Assembly: GCF_001647715.1 (NCBI RefSeq)
Contig: NZ_CP015600.1
Span: forward strand, 5,642,001-5,706,000
Length of the DNA: 64,000 bases
From: Pseudomonas antarctica
GTDB lineage: Bacteria > Pseudomonadota > Gammaproteobacteria > Pseudomonadales > Pseudomonadaceae
Direction: 5' to 3'
The position numbers were made by a program, and so were the translations under genes. Shown piece by piece: positions 50,653 through 58,900 of this stretch (its first letter is position 1; the number at the start of each line of letters is the position of its first letter). The notes under the pieces were generated by a model, which was not told the DNA's origin, made no database searches, and worked only from the letters and a program-made list of their open reading frames with translations.

Positions 50653-51180
50653 ATGAGCTACAGCAAGATTCCGGCTGGCAAAGACCTGCCGAACGACATC
50701 TACGTCGCCATCGAAATTCCGGCCAACCACGCGCCGATCAAATACGAAATCGACAAAGACAGCGACTGCCTGTTCGTTGACCGTTTCATGGCCACCCCGA
50801 TGTTCTACCCGGCCAACTACGGTTTCATCCCGAACACCCTGGCTGACGACGGTGATCCCCTCGACGTGCTGGTAGTAACCCCTTACCCGGTTACCCCAGG
50901 CTCGGTGATTCGCGCGCGCCCAGTCGGCATCCTGAACATGACCGACGACGGCGGCGGCGATGCCAAAGTTATCGCGGTACCCCACGACAAGCTGTCCCAG
51001 CTGTACGTGGACGTGAAGGAATACACTGACCTGCCGCCACTGCTGCTGGAACAGATCAAGCACTTCTTCGAGAACTACAAAGACCTCGAAAAAGGCAAAT
51101 GGGTGAAGATCGACGGTTGGGGCAACGCAGACGCCGCCCGCGCCGAGATCATGAAGTCGGTCGCTGCCTACAAAGGCTGA
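50653..51180 (+). CDS. ppa: Inorganic pyrophosphatase (family I)
   Basis: 175 residues, the normal length. Pyrophosphate- and metal-binding blocks: [41 protein letters not shown] (the DxDPxD-type acidic cluster) and [16 protein letters not shown]. It hydrolyses PPi in the cytoplasm. ATG 50653 is chosen by alignment with known N termini ([13 protein letters not shown]). Followed by a strong terminator. Confidence 0.97.
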   Translation: MSYSKIPAGKDLPNDIYVAIEIPANHAPIKYEIDKDSDCLFVDRFMATPMFYPANYGFIPNTLADDGDPLDVLVVTPYPVTPGSVIRARPVGILNMTDDGGGDAKVIAVPHDKLSQLYVDVKEYTDLPPLLLEQIKHFFENYKDLEKGKWVKIDGWGNADAARAEIMKSVAAYKG

Positions 51181-51207
51181 TACCCGCTCCTCATTGCCCT
51201 GGCAATC

Positions 51208-51239
51208 AAAAAAGCCCCGACTATTCGGGGCTTTTTTTG
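51208..51239 (+). terminator. Rho-independent terminator of ppa
   Basis: AGCCCCGA/TCGGGGCT stem with CTAT loop, flanked by A-run and seven T: a textbook terminator, possibly bidirectional. Confidence 0.93.
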
Positions 51240-51394
51240 TGGGAAAAATTAAACTCCAAGTTCAATGTTTAATGCGCAGCGTTTAAAAAAGTTAGATGAC
51301 TGAAATATCGGACTACAACTAAGCAAATCCCTACACGCGCAATTCAACACATGGTTTATTTGATGTATTTTTCCGGCCAGTAAACTCTGCGTTT

Positions 51395-52165
51395 ATGAAT
51401 ACATCAGGTGATCGACTAAAAGCGTTATTACGGGAAGTTCATCTTTCCGCCTCCGACTTCGCCAAGAACCGCGGTGTCACGCCTCAACACGTGAACAACT
51501 GGTTCAAACGCGGCGTGCCCATGGGCCGACTCAACGAGATCGCAGAACTGCTCTGCGTCTCCAGCCGTTGGCTACGCACCGGCGAAGGCCTCAAACACCC
51601 ACCGGCCAACTTCCTGCTGGAAGGCCCGGACACAGCCAAAGGATTGCGCACCCGCGAAGACAGCGGCAAATACCTCACAGGCCCCGCCTGCCTCCCGGAA
51701 AAAATCGACGTGGAGATCGCCCTCCACCCCACCTTCACCTCCACCGAACGCATCCGCGTCTCCCTGCACACCCTCGAAACCCTCAACGTAAACCCCGACC
51801 GCGCCGTAGGCGCCTACATGGTCGACAACAGCATGATCGACATCATCCAACAAGGCGCCACCCTCGCCATCGACCGCGGCCGCAGCCAAATCACCGACGG
51901 CGAAATCTACGCCGTCGAACACGACGGCATGCTACGCATCAAATACCTCTACAACCGCCCCGGCGGCGGCCTGCGCATGCGCAGCCACAACGCCAGCGAA
52001 CACCCCGACGAATACCTCACCCACGAGCAACGCTTCGAACAGAACTTCGAGATCGTGGGCTGGGTGTTCTGGTGGTCCACCCTCAACAACCGCCGACCGG
52101 TGCCACTGGACGAACACCTGCTGGGCTGGGAAGGCTCTAAATCGGACCCGGAGGTAGGCATTTGA
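51395..52165 (+). CDS. HTH/S24 (LexA-CI-like) repressor
   Basis: 256 residues. An N-terminal helix-turn-helix (about 5-65: LSASDFAKNRGVTPQHVNNWFKRG) is followed by a linker and an S24 domain with the catalytic Ser in MVDNSMIDII (about residue 146) and Lys in MLRIKYLYN. No obvious Ala-Gly cleavage dipeptide is visible in the linker. Resembles prophage and pyocin repressors such as PrtR, but no prophage genes are nearby. The 180 bases upstream are A/T-rich and probably contain its promoter and operator. Confidence 0.85.
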   Translation: MNTSGDRLKALLREVHLSASDFAKNRGVTPQHVNNWFKRGVPMGRLNEIAELLCVSSRWLRTGEGLKHPPANFLLEGPDTAKGLRTREDSGKYLTGPACLPEKIDVEIALHPTFTSTERIRVSLHTLETLNVNPDRAVGAYMVDNSMIDIIQQGATLAIDRGRSQITDGEIYAVEHDGMLRIKYLYNRPGGGLRMRSHNASEHPDEYLTHEQRFEQNFEIVGWVFWWSTLNNRRPVPLDEHLLGWEGSKSDPEVGI

Positions 52166-52344
52166 AATGAATGTGGGTATCATGCGCCGCACATTTGGCA
52201 GGGGATGGCTTTGCGCTATCTATCCTGCTCGGCGATGCGGAGGAGTTCCCGCTGATGCCCCTACTATTCAGCCAGACGTGATGTGGGCTGAGCGATTTGA
52301 AGGCTGGTGAGGTTTGTCAAAAACAAGCTGAGGCAGTCCCCGAG

Positions 52345-52368
52345 AAGCCGGCCACAAGCCGGCTTTTT
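52345..52368 (+). terminator. Rho-independent terminator
   Basis: AAGCCGGC/GCCGGCTT stem, CACAA loop, then TTT. It ends transcripts coming from the S24 gene; 52166-52344 holds no other gene. Confidence 0.85.
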
Positions 52369-52389
52369 AATGCCCGTGAGAATTACAAA

Positions 52390-52420
52390 CCAATTGTCCA
52401 AACAGCTATTGGACAATTGG
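52390..52420. repeat. Perfect 12-bp inverted repeat
   Basis: CCAATTGTCCAA and its exact inverse around a 7-base spacer. It lies downstream of the minus-strand DUF3077-like gene; it may be its terminator hairpin or a protein-binding site. Confidence 0.6.
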
Positions 52421-52469
52421 AATAAGCAAAAGCGGGTCAGCTATCGAGATACCCATCTCTCAAGGCACA

Positions 52470-52706
52470 CTACCTCGGCTGCAAACACTCCACAGCCCGA
52501 TCCGCCACCATCTTCGCCATCTCCACCAAATGCATCACCGCCCTATGCGGCGCCCCCAGCGGTTCACCAAGCACTTGCGACGTAGCCACCGCACACTGCA
52601 GCAACTCGGCCACTCGCACCCAGGCATCCTCGAAGCTCAGCTCTTCGTTAACAGTAAATGGCTTAGTCGCAGCCGATGACGGCAAATCCGAAACAACGTT
52701 ATCCAT
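52470..52706 (-). CDS. Small DUF3077-like protein
   Basis: 78 residues. The pattern PFTVNEELSFEDAWVRVAELLQCA and the helix HLVEMAKMVADRAVECL fit the small DUF3077-type proteins that occur in many copies in fluorescent pseudomonads; the assignment is by pattern only. GAGG lies before the ATG. The gene has an unusually long, structured upstream region (52707-53000). Function unknown. Confidence 0.65.
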   Translation of the reverse strand: MDNVVSDLPSSAATKPFTVNEELSFEDAWVRVAELLQCAVATSQVLGEPLGAPHRAVMHLVEMAKMVADRAVECLQPR

Positions 52707-52729
52707 AGAAAACCTCTAGCGGTAAGTGA

Positions 52730-52960
52730 TTACCACCGTCCTTTCGCGACTAAACGAGCAGAGGTGGCGGCTGTACGCAGGTTAGTCGACCGGCCGCTAG
52801 GCACCGGCGCACCCGAAGGTGCCCTGCGCACAGCCACCATAAAGTGCAGCTGAGAAGACACCTGGCTTTGGGATGGCGCGTGCGCCTAGCGAAGTCCGGG
52901 CGACTAAACCCGATCACTGAATGTGCAGTGACGGTCCGCAGCCTAGTCGCGGGATTTTGC
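52730..52960 (-). ncRNA. Structured leader or small RNA upstream of the DUF3077-like gene
   Basis: On the minus strand, two modules. (1) GCGACTA/TAGTCGC (52900-52906 with 52944-52950) enclosing a CCGTCACTG...CAGTGATCGG hairpin. (2) A long stem pairing 52763-52781 with 52823-52838, enclosing a GGCACC/GGTGCC hairpin. In module 2, CGACTAA/TTAGTCG (52747-52753 with 52782-52788) would pair a loop with sequence outside the stem. A 36-codon frame (52730-52840) also runs through it. The 52707-53157 gap holds no other gene. Confidence 0.45.
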
Positions 52961-53048
52961 TGGCGCAAGCCGCTGGGATTCTCTAGGAAACGTCCTGCAA
53001 ATGAAAGGGACCGGTACTGCTGGCCCTCCAACCATTGTCACCTATGCG

Positions 53049-53079
53049 TTGACAGTCTTACCTTTCCCACCCGATTTAT
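53049..53079 (+). promoter_or_regulatory. Candidate ycaC promoter
   Basis: A perfect TTGACA at 53049 followed 18 bases later by GATTTA, a weak -10. About 80 bases before the ycaC ATG. Confidence 0.35.
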
Positions 53080-53157
53080 CCCCCACGCCCCACCCATTAA
53101 TCTGTGCCCATGTTGAACGCAACGCCAAACCGACCTAAACAAAAAAGGATTTCAATC

Positions 53158-53790
53158 ATGAGCACTCCAACTCTCAGCCGCTTGAACAAAGACGACGCCG
53201 TAGTCCTGCTGGTCGACCACCAAACCGGTCTGATCTCGCTGGTGCAGGACTTCTCCCCCAACGAGTTCAAGAACAACGTGCTGGCTCTGGCGGACCTGGC
53301 GAAGTTCTTCAACCTGCCGACCATCCTCACCACCAGTTTCGAGCAGGGCCCTAATGGACCGTTGGTGCCGGAGTTGAAGGAGATGTTTCCGGAGGCGCCG
53401 TATATCGCTCGTCCTGGTCAAATTAATGCGTGGGATAACGAGGATTTCGTTAAGGCGGTCAAGGCGACTGGGCGTAAGCAGATCATCATTGCGGGTGTGG
53501 TGACGGATGTGTGTGTGGCGTTCCCGACGTTGTCGGCGCTGGCGGAGGGGTTTGAGGTGTTTGTGGTGACGGATGCGTCGGGCACGTTTAATACCACGGT
53601 GCAGCAGGCGGCGTGGAGCCGGATGACGCAGGCGGGGGCGCAGTTGATGAATTGGTTTTCGGTGGCGTGTGAGTTGCAGGGTGACTGGCGCAATGACATG
53701 GAAGGGTTGGGGAATTTGTTGTCTCAGCGGATTCCTAACTATCGGAATTTGATGAATGGGTATGCGGCGGTGACGGCGCGTCAGGGCTGA
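53158..53790 (+). CDS. ycaC: YcaC-type isochorismatase-family hydrolase
   Basis: 210 residues from ATG 53158, with AAGGAT upstream. Nearly colinear with E. coli YcaC (208 residues). Catalytic-type residues: Asp in VLLVDHQTGL, Lys in the KAVKATGRKQIIIAG region, and Cys in AGVVTDVCVAFPTL. YcaC forms octameric rings; its substrate is unknown. AACAAAAAA just before the RBS also fits the AANAANAA pattern. The second half of the gene uses many more T/G-ending codons than the first. Confidence 0.9.
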   Translation: MSTPTLSRLNKDDAVVLLVDHQTGLISLVQDFSPNEFKNNVLALADLAKFFNLPTILTTSFEQGPNGPLVPELKEMFPEAPYIARPGQINAWDNEDFVKAVKATGRKQIIIAGVVTDVCVAFPTLSALAEGFEVFVVTDASGTFNTTVQQAAWSRMTQAGAQLMNWFSVACELQGDWRNDMEGLGNLLSQRIPNYRNLMNGYAAVTARQG

Positions 53791-53821
53791 GGTTGAGGGG
53801 CTGTGTGGCCGGCAAAAAACT

Positions 53822-53950
53822 GTCGGAGTGGGCTTGCCCGCGATGGCGGTGGGTCAGTCAATCTATTCGGTGACTGACACACCGTCTTCGCGGGCAAGTC
53901 GAATCGTCGCACCGCCGCTCCCACATTTGATCTTGGCTGCTTTGAGCATT
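53822..53950. repeat. Extended REPIN, copy 1
   Basis: A REPIN of a longer class: its right half carries GCAAGTCGAATCGTCGCACC before CGCTCCCAC. Bases 53894-53950 are repeated almost exactly (55 of 57) at 58803-58859. Confidence 0.8.
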
Positions 53951-53975
53951 GCGTTGGTGTTTACCGCTAACTCAC

Positions 53976-55133
53976 TCAGTCGAGGATCAGGTGCGGCAAG
54001 AACCGGCTTGAGTCCTTGGTGATCAAGCTATTGTCTTCGCGCACGCCAATGCCGGCGGCCTGATCGCCAATCACCCACGACCCAATCAGCGTGTAGCTGT
54101 CGCCAAAGCGCGGCAGCGGTGCAAACTCTTGGAGGATAAACGGCGCATCCGTGTAGGGGCCGTCTTCTTTTACGATCAGGCCGTCGGCGGTTTGCAGTTC
54201 GATATTGGCGCCTTCGCGGGAGAAGAACGGCTTGCGCACCCAGCCTTTTGGCACGGCTTTGCCGGGGTCGGTATCCAGGTGGGACGCGAGCAGGTTGGGG
54301 TGGCCTTGGTTGAATTCCCACAGCAGCGGCAGGATGCCTTTGTTGGAGAGGATGGCTTTCCAGGCGGGCTCGAAAAACTGCGTATCGCACTGGGCAATCG
54401 CGGTGCCGAAGGGCTCGTGGAAGATGAATTCCCAGGCGTGCAGTTTGAACAGGTGGGGAATCCAGCGATCTTCGAGGTCGACGAAACGGCCGTCGCTGGT
54501 CAGGCCGATGTCTTCGATGTCGATGTGGCGTGATTCGATGCCGACCTTTTCCGCGACGAGGCGCAGGTAGTCGGTGGTGCCTTTGTCTTCGACCGAGTCT
54601 TTCATCGAGGCGAAGTAGAACGGCTGGTTGACCTGCAATTGGGCGAAGGCCTGGTGCAGTTTGGTGTCGATGCTGTTGAACTGGTCGGCATGCTTGGGCA
54701 GCAGGCCGCGTTCGATGCATTGTTCCAGCCAGCCCCATTGAAACGCCGCGGCCTCATAGAGGCTGGTCGGCGTGTCGTAGTTGAGTTCGAGCAGCTTGGC
54801 GGGCCCGCTGCCGTTGTAGGAGAAGTCCATGCGCCCGTACAGGTGCGGGTGGCCTTCGAGCCATGAGGTTCGAATCATGTCGAAGAACGGCGCGGGAATG
54901 CTCAGGCGTTCCAGCAACTCTTCGCTCTGAACCACGCGGGCCACGAGGTCCATGCACATGTCATGGATCTCGGTGGTCGGGTCTTCGAGGTCGCGCTCGA
55001 TTTGCTGAAGCGTGAATTGGTAGTACGCGCGCTCGTCCCAGTAGGGTTCGCCGTCAATGGTGTGGAACAGAAAGCCGAGGCTGTCGGCAGTCTGTTTCCA
55101 GTCATGACGTTCTGCGCATTGGATTTTTTTCAT
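53976..55133 (-). CDS. yjfC: Glutathionylspermidine-synthase-like ATP-grasp protein
   Basis: 385 residues, like E. coli YjfC/YgiC: ATP-grasp synthetase domain of the Gss family without the amidase half. Blocks: YGRMDFSYNGSGPAKLLELNYDTPTSLYEAAAFQWGWLEQ, FHEPFGTAIAQCDTQFFEPAWKAILSNKGILPLLWEFNQGHP (each holding substrate or metal ligands), and KPFFSREGANIEL. It probably forms an amide bond on an unknown acceptor. Last gene of the yjf operon, 12 bases after yjfM. Confidence 0.9.
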   Translation of the reverse strand: MKKIQCAERHDWKQTADSLGFLFHTIDGEPYWDERAYYQFTLQQIERDLEDPTTEIHDMCMDLVARVVQSEELLERLSIPAPFFDMIRTSWLEGHPHLYGRMDFSYNGSGPAKLLELNYDTPTSLYEAAAFQWGWLEQCIERGLLPKHADQFNSIDTKLHQAFAQLQVNQPFYFASMKDSVEDKGTTDYLRLVAEKVGIESRHIDIEDIGLTSDGRFVDLEDRWIPHLFKLHAWEFIFHEPFGTAIAQCDTQFFEPAWKAILSNKGILPLLWEFNQGHPNLLASHLDTDPGKAVPKGWVRKPFFSREGANIELQTADGLIVKEDGPYTDAPFILQEFAPLPRFGDSYTLIGSWVIGDQAAGIGVREDNSLITKDSSRFLPHLILD

Positions 55134-55145
55134 GGCCCGGTTTCC

Positions 55146-55859
55146 TTAGCTGCTCGACCCGCCGCCGCCCCAGCCGCTGCGGGCGCTGGCTTTGCTGCCG
55201 AAGCCGCCACGGGAGGTAGAGGACGCCACGGACACCGGCTTGCTGGAGGAGCGCAGCGTGTTGGTGTAATTGCTGCTGCCGTACCTGGCCTGGTTGGAAC
55301 GGCCGAATGTCGCCCCATTCGAGACCCGCTGGTTAAGCGTCGAGTTGCCGTAATTGCCGCGATCATCGCGATAGCGATACACCGGCTCGGAGCGGTAGCT
55401 GTTGCGATTGTTGCTGAGCATGTTGCCGATCAGCAGGCCGGTCAGCAGGCTGCTGGTGGAGAAGCCTGAGCCGCCACTGTTCGCTTGAGAACCGCCGGCT
55501 TGCGCATTGGCCGCATCGACCTGGGATTGGGTCACCTGGCCGGCGGCGGTCAGTTCGAAACCGCCCAGCTTGGGGATGAACTTGCCGGTGGAATCCTGCT
55601 GGCACCAGTTGGCGACAAAGTCGGCATCGCAATCGGCCTGGCTGTCGTACACCGGGGCAATGCGCCGGTGCTCGGCCATGGCCGTCATGTAGGCGTCCGA
55701 GCACACATCCACCGGCAGCTTTTCATCGGCGCATTGCTGAACAGACTGGAAGTTGTACTTCTTCTGCAAATCGTAGGTTTTTTCCGTCGGCCCACAGCCG
55801 GATATCGCCATGGCGACCGACGCTGCCAGCGACAGCTGGACGTACTTGCTTCGTTTCAT
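55146..55859 (-). CDS. yjfM: YjfM/YgiB-type lipoprotein (DUF1190)
   Basis: 237 residues. An N-terminal lipoprotein-like signal (VAMAISGCGPTEK) is followed by the DUF1190 domain with paired Cys (QQCADEKLPVDVCSDAY; QADCDADFVANWCQQ), a hydrophobic stretch (LLTGLLIGNML), and a Ser/Gly/Asn-rich tail ending GWGGGGSSS. In enterics it is always beside the YjfC/YgiC synthetase. Function unknown; the low-complexity tail could be the substrate of YjfC (inference). Confidence 0.88.
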   Translation of the reverse strand: MKRSKYVQLSLAASVAMAISGCGPTEKTYDLQKKYNFQSVQQCADEKLPVDVCSDAYMTAMAEHRRIAPVYDSQADCDADFVANWCQQDSTGKFIPKLGGFELTAAGQVTQSQVDAANAQAGGSQANSGGSGFSTSSLLTGLLIGNMLSNNRNSYRSEPVYRYRDDRGNYGNSTLNQRVSNGATFGRSNQARYGSSNYTNTLRSSSKPVSVASSTSRGGFGSKASARSGWGGGGSSS

Positions 55860-55877
55860 CGGGAGCTCCGTGCGCGA

Positions 55878-56306
55878 TCAGTTCTGGGTAGGCGTCATGC
55901 ACGCGGCATTCAACATGCCGACGCTGATGGCCACGGCGGCCACGTAGATACCGGCCGCGAGTTCGCCATTCTTGATGCGCTCGGACGTGCCTTTGAGCAC
56001 CAGGCTGGTCAGCAGAAAGGCCAACAGTTGGACGCCGGCAGCGATCACCGCCCAGACGACGAAGTCGAGGATGCTGATCGAGTAGGCAATCACGTTGCTG
56101 GCCGGAATGGCGAAACCGATGATGGCACCGCCCAGGGCGACCGCCGCCGACACGTTGCCCGCACGGATCAGTTCGAACTCCTTGTGCGGTGTGACGCGGG
56201 TGTAGATGAACTGGAACAGCGCGAAGATGACGGCAGCCCCCAGGATGTACGTGACAAACCCGAACACGGCCGCTTTGTTCAGGGAGATGGAGAGAGCTTC
56301 TAGCAT
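55878..56306 (-). CDS. yjfL: DUF350 inner-membrane protein
   Basis: 142 residues, four hydrophobic helices, two DUF350 repeats (VFGFVTYILGAAVIFALFQFIYTRVTPHKEFELI; AVALGGAIIGFAIPASNVIAYS). A small membrane protein of unknown function, typical companion of PspA-like and Gss-like genes. 15 bases after yjfK and 18 before yjfM. Confidence 0.9.
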   Translation of the reverse strand: MLEALSISLNKAAVFGFVTYILGAAVIFALFQFIYTRVTPHKEFELIRAGNVSAAVALGGAIIGFAIPASNVIAYSISILDFVVWAVIAAGVQLLAFLLTSLVLKGTSERIKNGELAAGIYVAAVAISVGMLNAACMTPTQN

Positions 56307-56321
56307 GGATTTCTTCCTTTT

Positions 56322-56996
56322 TTAGAGCGCATTCAGGTCGGTTGTGTACAGCGAAATGCCCAGCGAGGTGCTCAGGCTGATGGTGCCTTCCGCGTCTTCT
56401 TCGACGGAAAACAGCAAAAACTCTCGACGATCGGTCAGGCCTGTGTCGCGGGCGTACAGCATCGAACGGTGCTCGACGGTGTAGGCGGTCTCGGGGTTGC
56501 TCACCTGTTCGGTCATCGCCACCAGTTCTGTCTGGCCGGCCTCGCTGCCCCACACACGGGCGTACTCGACGCCGTCGTGGGTGTAGGTCGGCAGCCCGAT
56601 CAGGCTTTGTGGCCCGGCCAGCCGGCGCAGTTCCGCTTCACTGCTGAGGGTGACGACGCTCAGGTAGTTGAACAGGATCACCGACTCGACCTGCCCGGCG
56701 ATCTCGCCGGTGGTGTGCACCTGCAGCCAGTAATCTTCGTCGTTCATGTAGTAGCGCGACAGCCAGGTCGATTGCCCGAGGTCAACGGTGCCGTTGGCCC
56801 AGATCTCCTGGGAGCCGGGGATCACCACCGTGGTTTTCTCATCGAGCAGCAGTTTCAGGCTGGTGTCGAACATCACGCCTTTGCCCGGCGCCAGGCCCAA
56901 CGGGCCCGTAACCGGCAGGGTTTGGCCTGCGGTCCATTTCGATTCTGTATTCGCTTGCGGGGCCTCAAGCCCCATCAACTGTTTAAACCATCCCAT
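56322..56996 (-). CDS. yjfK: YjfK-like DUF2491 protein
   Basis: 224 residues from ATG 56996, overlapping the K+ channel stop by 14 bases. No signal peptide; beta-rich (GVMFDTSLKLLLDEKTTVVIPGSQEIWANG; MNDEDYWLQVHTTGE; LFSVEEDAEGTISLSTSLGISLYTTDL). Cytoplasmic, function unknown, conserved in yjf-type operons. Confidence 0.87.
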   Translation of the reverse strand: MGWFKQLMGLEAPQANTESKWTAGQTLPVTGPLGLAPGKGVMFDTSLKLLLDEKTTVVIPGSQEIWANGTVDLGQSTWLSRYYMNDEDYWLQVHTTGEIAGQVESVILFNYLSVVTLSSEAELRRLAGPQSLIGLPTYTHDGVEYARVWGSEAGQTELVAMTEQVSNPETAYTVEHRSMLYARDTGLTDRREFLLFSVEEDAEGTISLSTSLGISLYTTDLNAL

Positions 56997-58017
56997 TGGA
57001 GATTTCCTTGAGGCGGGTGGAGGCGATGTAGAAGAGTTCGCCGCCTTCAACGCGCGTGGCGCCAGGCGGGTTGATTGACGGTTGTTGAGCACCTTTGGCG
57101 CGATAGCCGATGAGGGTGGCGTTGTGCTGTTCTTTCATCCGGGTGTACAGGTCGCCGAACGTTGCCTCAAAGGCCTCGGGCAATTTCATCAGGTATTGGG
57201 TGGCGCCTTGCCCCACGCACAGCAGCTCATTAATGACCACTGACGAGCCCGGATCCTGAGAGGCGCGCACCAACATTTCGATGGCCATGCTTGAGGTGCA
57301 TTCCAGGCTGGGGGCGTAGGAGCTGGCGAGTGCGGCAATTTCACTTTCATTGAAGTGGGCGACCACATGCCCCACAGGGCTCAATTGATTCACCGCCAGC
57401 ACGGTGGCCAGCGTCAGGTCATCAGAGGGGGTTCGCACCAGCACCCGCTCGGCACCGGGAACACCTGCGCGCCGCAGTAACGCGGTAGAGGACAGACTTT
57501 CGCCTCTGACGAACGCCGCTTTGCCCGGCATCGGGTTTTCGTCCAGCGTGCAATCGCAAATGACGATCAGGTTGTCGTTCGAGGTTTCGTCTTGAAGCAA
57601 CAACTCAATGACCCGTTCGCTGGTCGCGCCTTCCCAGCCGATGAGCACGGTGTGGCCAACCTTGCCAGTGAAATCGCCTTTGCCCTTCATGCCTTTTCTC
57701 CATGCATCAATAACACTGCTGGTGGTTTTTCCGATGGCTGCGGTCAGCAGCGCAATGCCCCCAAGCATGACCCAGGTGGCGACAAAAACTCGCCCCGCCG
57801 AGGTCTGCGGTGCGAGGTCGCCATAGCCGACAGTGAGCGTGGTGGTGAGATAGAAGTAAATAAACGTGGCGGGCGCGGTGAGGTGGTGTTCGCCCAGAAA
57901 CACCAGGCCCAGATACGCCGTGCTCAGGTGTACGCCCAAGGCAATGACCAGCCCTGCCCAGCCGAAGCGGTGAAAGAGGGAGGCGGCGTAAAGGCGCAAC
58001 AAAAGAAAAATCGACAT
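56983..58017 (-). CDS. Two-TM potassium channel with RCK/TrkA-N domain
   Basis: 344 residues. Two helices flank a pore loop with the selectivity filter TTTLTVGYGDLAPQT. The C-terminal cytoplasmic part is a Rossmann-like RCK domain (KVGHTVLIGWEGATSERVIELLL; VRTPSDDLTLATVLAVNQL). Probably a ligand- or voltage-modulated K+ channel of the inner membrane. E. coli yjf has no such gene; here it is locked between the rhomboid and yjfK by a 14-base overlap. Confidence 0.9.
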   Translation of the reverse strand: MSIFLLLRLYAASLFHRFGWAGLVIALGVHLSTAYLGLVFLGEHHLTAPATFIYFYLTTTLTVGYGDLAPQTSAGRVFVATWVMLGGIALLTAAIGKTTSSVIDAWRKGMKGKGDFTGKVGHTVLIGWEGATSERVIELLLQDETSNDNLIVICDCTLDENPMPGKAAFVRGESLSSTALLRRAGVPGAERVLVRTPSDDLTLATVLAVNQLSPVGHVVAHFNESEIAALASSYAPSLECTSSMAIEMLVRASQDPGSSVVINELLCVGQGATQYLMKLPEAFEATFGDLYTRMKEQHNATLIGYRAKGAQQPSINPPGATRVEGGELFYIASTRLKEISNGMV

Positions 58018-58089
58018 GTCGTCCCTGATTCCCTGGGTACTTGATTCCTGATGACGTCAGCGCCCCGGCGTCTGGATGCTCAAGTGCGT

Positions 58090-58650
58090 TCACCCGGCAT
58101 TAAACCTGCTGCGCGGCGCAGAGAGAAGTACCTTGGCCGCAATAAACCCGGCGAGTGCACCAAACAGATGGCCTTCGAAGGAAATCCCCTGGCGCGGCAT
58201 AAAGCCAAGGATCAGCCCGCCATACAGCAGCGCCACGACAGCGGCGGTGATCAGGTTGCTCCAGCTCCGGTGGAACCAGGCGCGAGACAGCAGGTAGGCC
58301 CATAGCCCGAATACCCAGCCGCTGGCACCGACGTGTACGCCGGTAAAACCGAACAGCCAGACCAGCGAGCCGCCCAGCAGAATAATGATCGCGCTGACGG
58401 CGATGAACCGGTTGAGCCCTTCGACAATGACCAGGGTGCCCAGTACCAAAAAGGCAATCAGGTTGGCGCTCAGGTGCGCGAAGGACGCGTGTAAAAAAGG
58501 TGAGGCGAGGATGCCGAACAGCCCCTGCACCGTTCTCGGGACCAGGCCGAATGCCATGAGGCTGTAACCGGTGGCTACATTGAGCAGTTGCAGCGCGACC
58601 ATAAAGACGGCCAGGCCTGCGATTGTCTTGAAACCCTTCAGGGTATCCAT
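58090..58650 (-). CDS. Rhomboid intramembrane serine protease
   Basis: 186 residues, six hydrophobic helices. Catalytic Ser in the GASGWVFGLWAYLL motif and His in SFEGHLFGALAGFIAAK; HASFAHLSANLIAFLVLG is the conserved H-x-x-x-N segment. It cleaves membrane-spanning substrates within the bilayer. Placed after PspA-like yjfJ (a REPIN intervenes) and before the K+ channel gene. Confidence 0.9.
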   Translation of the reverse strand: MDTLKGFKTIAGLAVFMVALQLLNVATGYSLMAFGLVPRTVQGLFGILASPFLHASFAHLSANLIAFLVLGTLVIVEGLNRFIAVSAIIILLGGSLVWLFGFTGVHVGASGWVFGLWAYLLSRAWFHRSWSNLITAAVVALLYGGLILGFMPRQGISFEGHLFGALAGFIAAKVLLSAPRSRFNAG

Positions 58651-58715
58651 CCTGACCTCGACGTAAAAAAAGGAAGGGCAGACCTTAATGCCGGTCAGTT
58701 AAGTGCAAGCCCCTT

Positions 58716-58859
58716 GTGGGAGCAGCGGTGCGACGACTCGACCGGCTCGCGAAAGCGGTGGGTCAGTCAACATCAATGCTTGCCGGGCCGACGCATTCGC
58801 GAGCAAGTCGAATCGTCGCACCGCCGCTCCCACATTTGATCTTCACTGCTTTGAGCATT
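58716..58859. repeat. Extended REPIN, copy 2
   Basis: Same class as 53822-53950: GTGGGAGCAGCGGTGCGACG on the left, GTCGAATCGTCGCACCGCCG on the right, plus 57 nearly identical bases at the end. Lies between yjfJ and the rhomboid gene. Confidence 0.8.
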
Positions 58860-58900
58860 TCGTCCACTTAACTGACCTGCCCTTCCTGCTGCGGCGTTAT

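Noticed and set aside
52730..52840. 36-codon leader frame within the structured region
   Set aside because: No RBS, and the sequence is better explained by the RNA pairing; not listed as a gene.
52740..52960. Integron attC sites
   Set aside because: The GTTTAGTCG/CGACTAAAC pairs do not fit RYYYAAC/GTTRRRY core sites and no integrase or cassettes are present.
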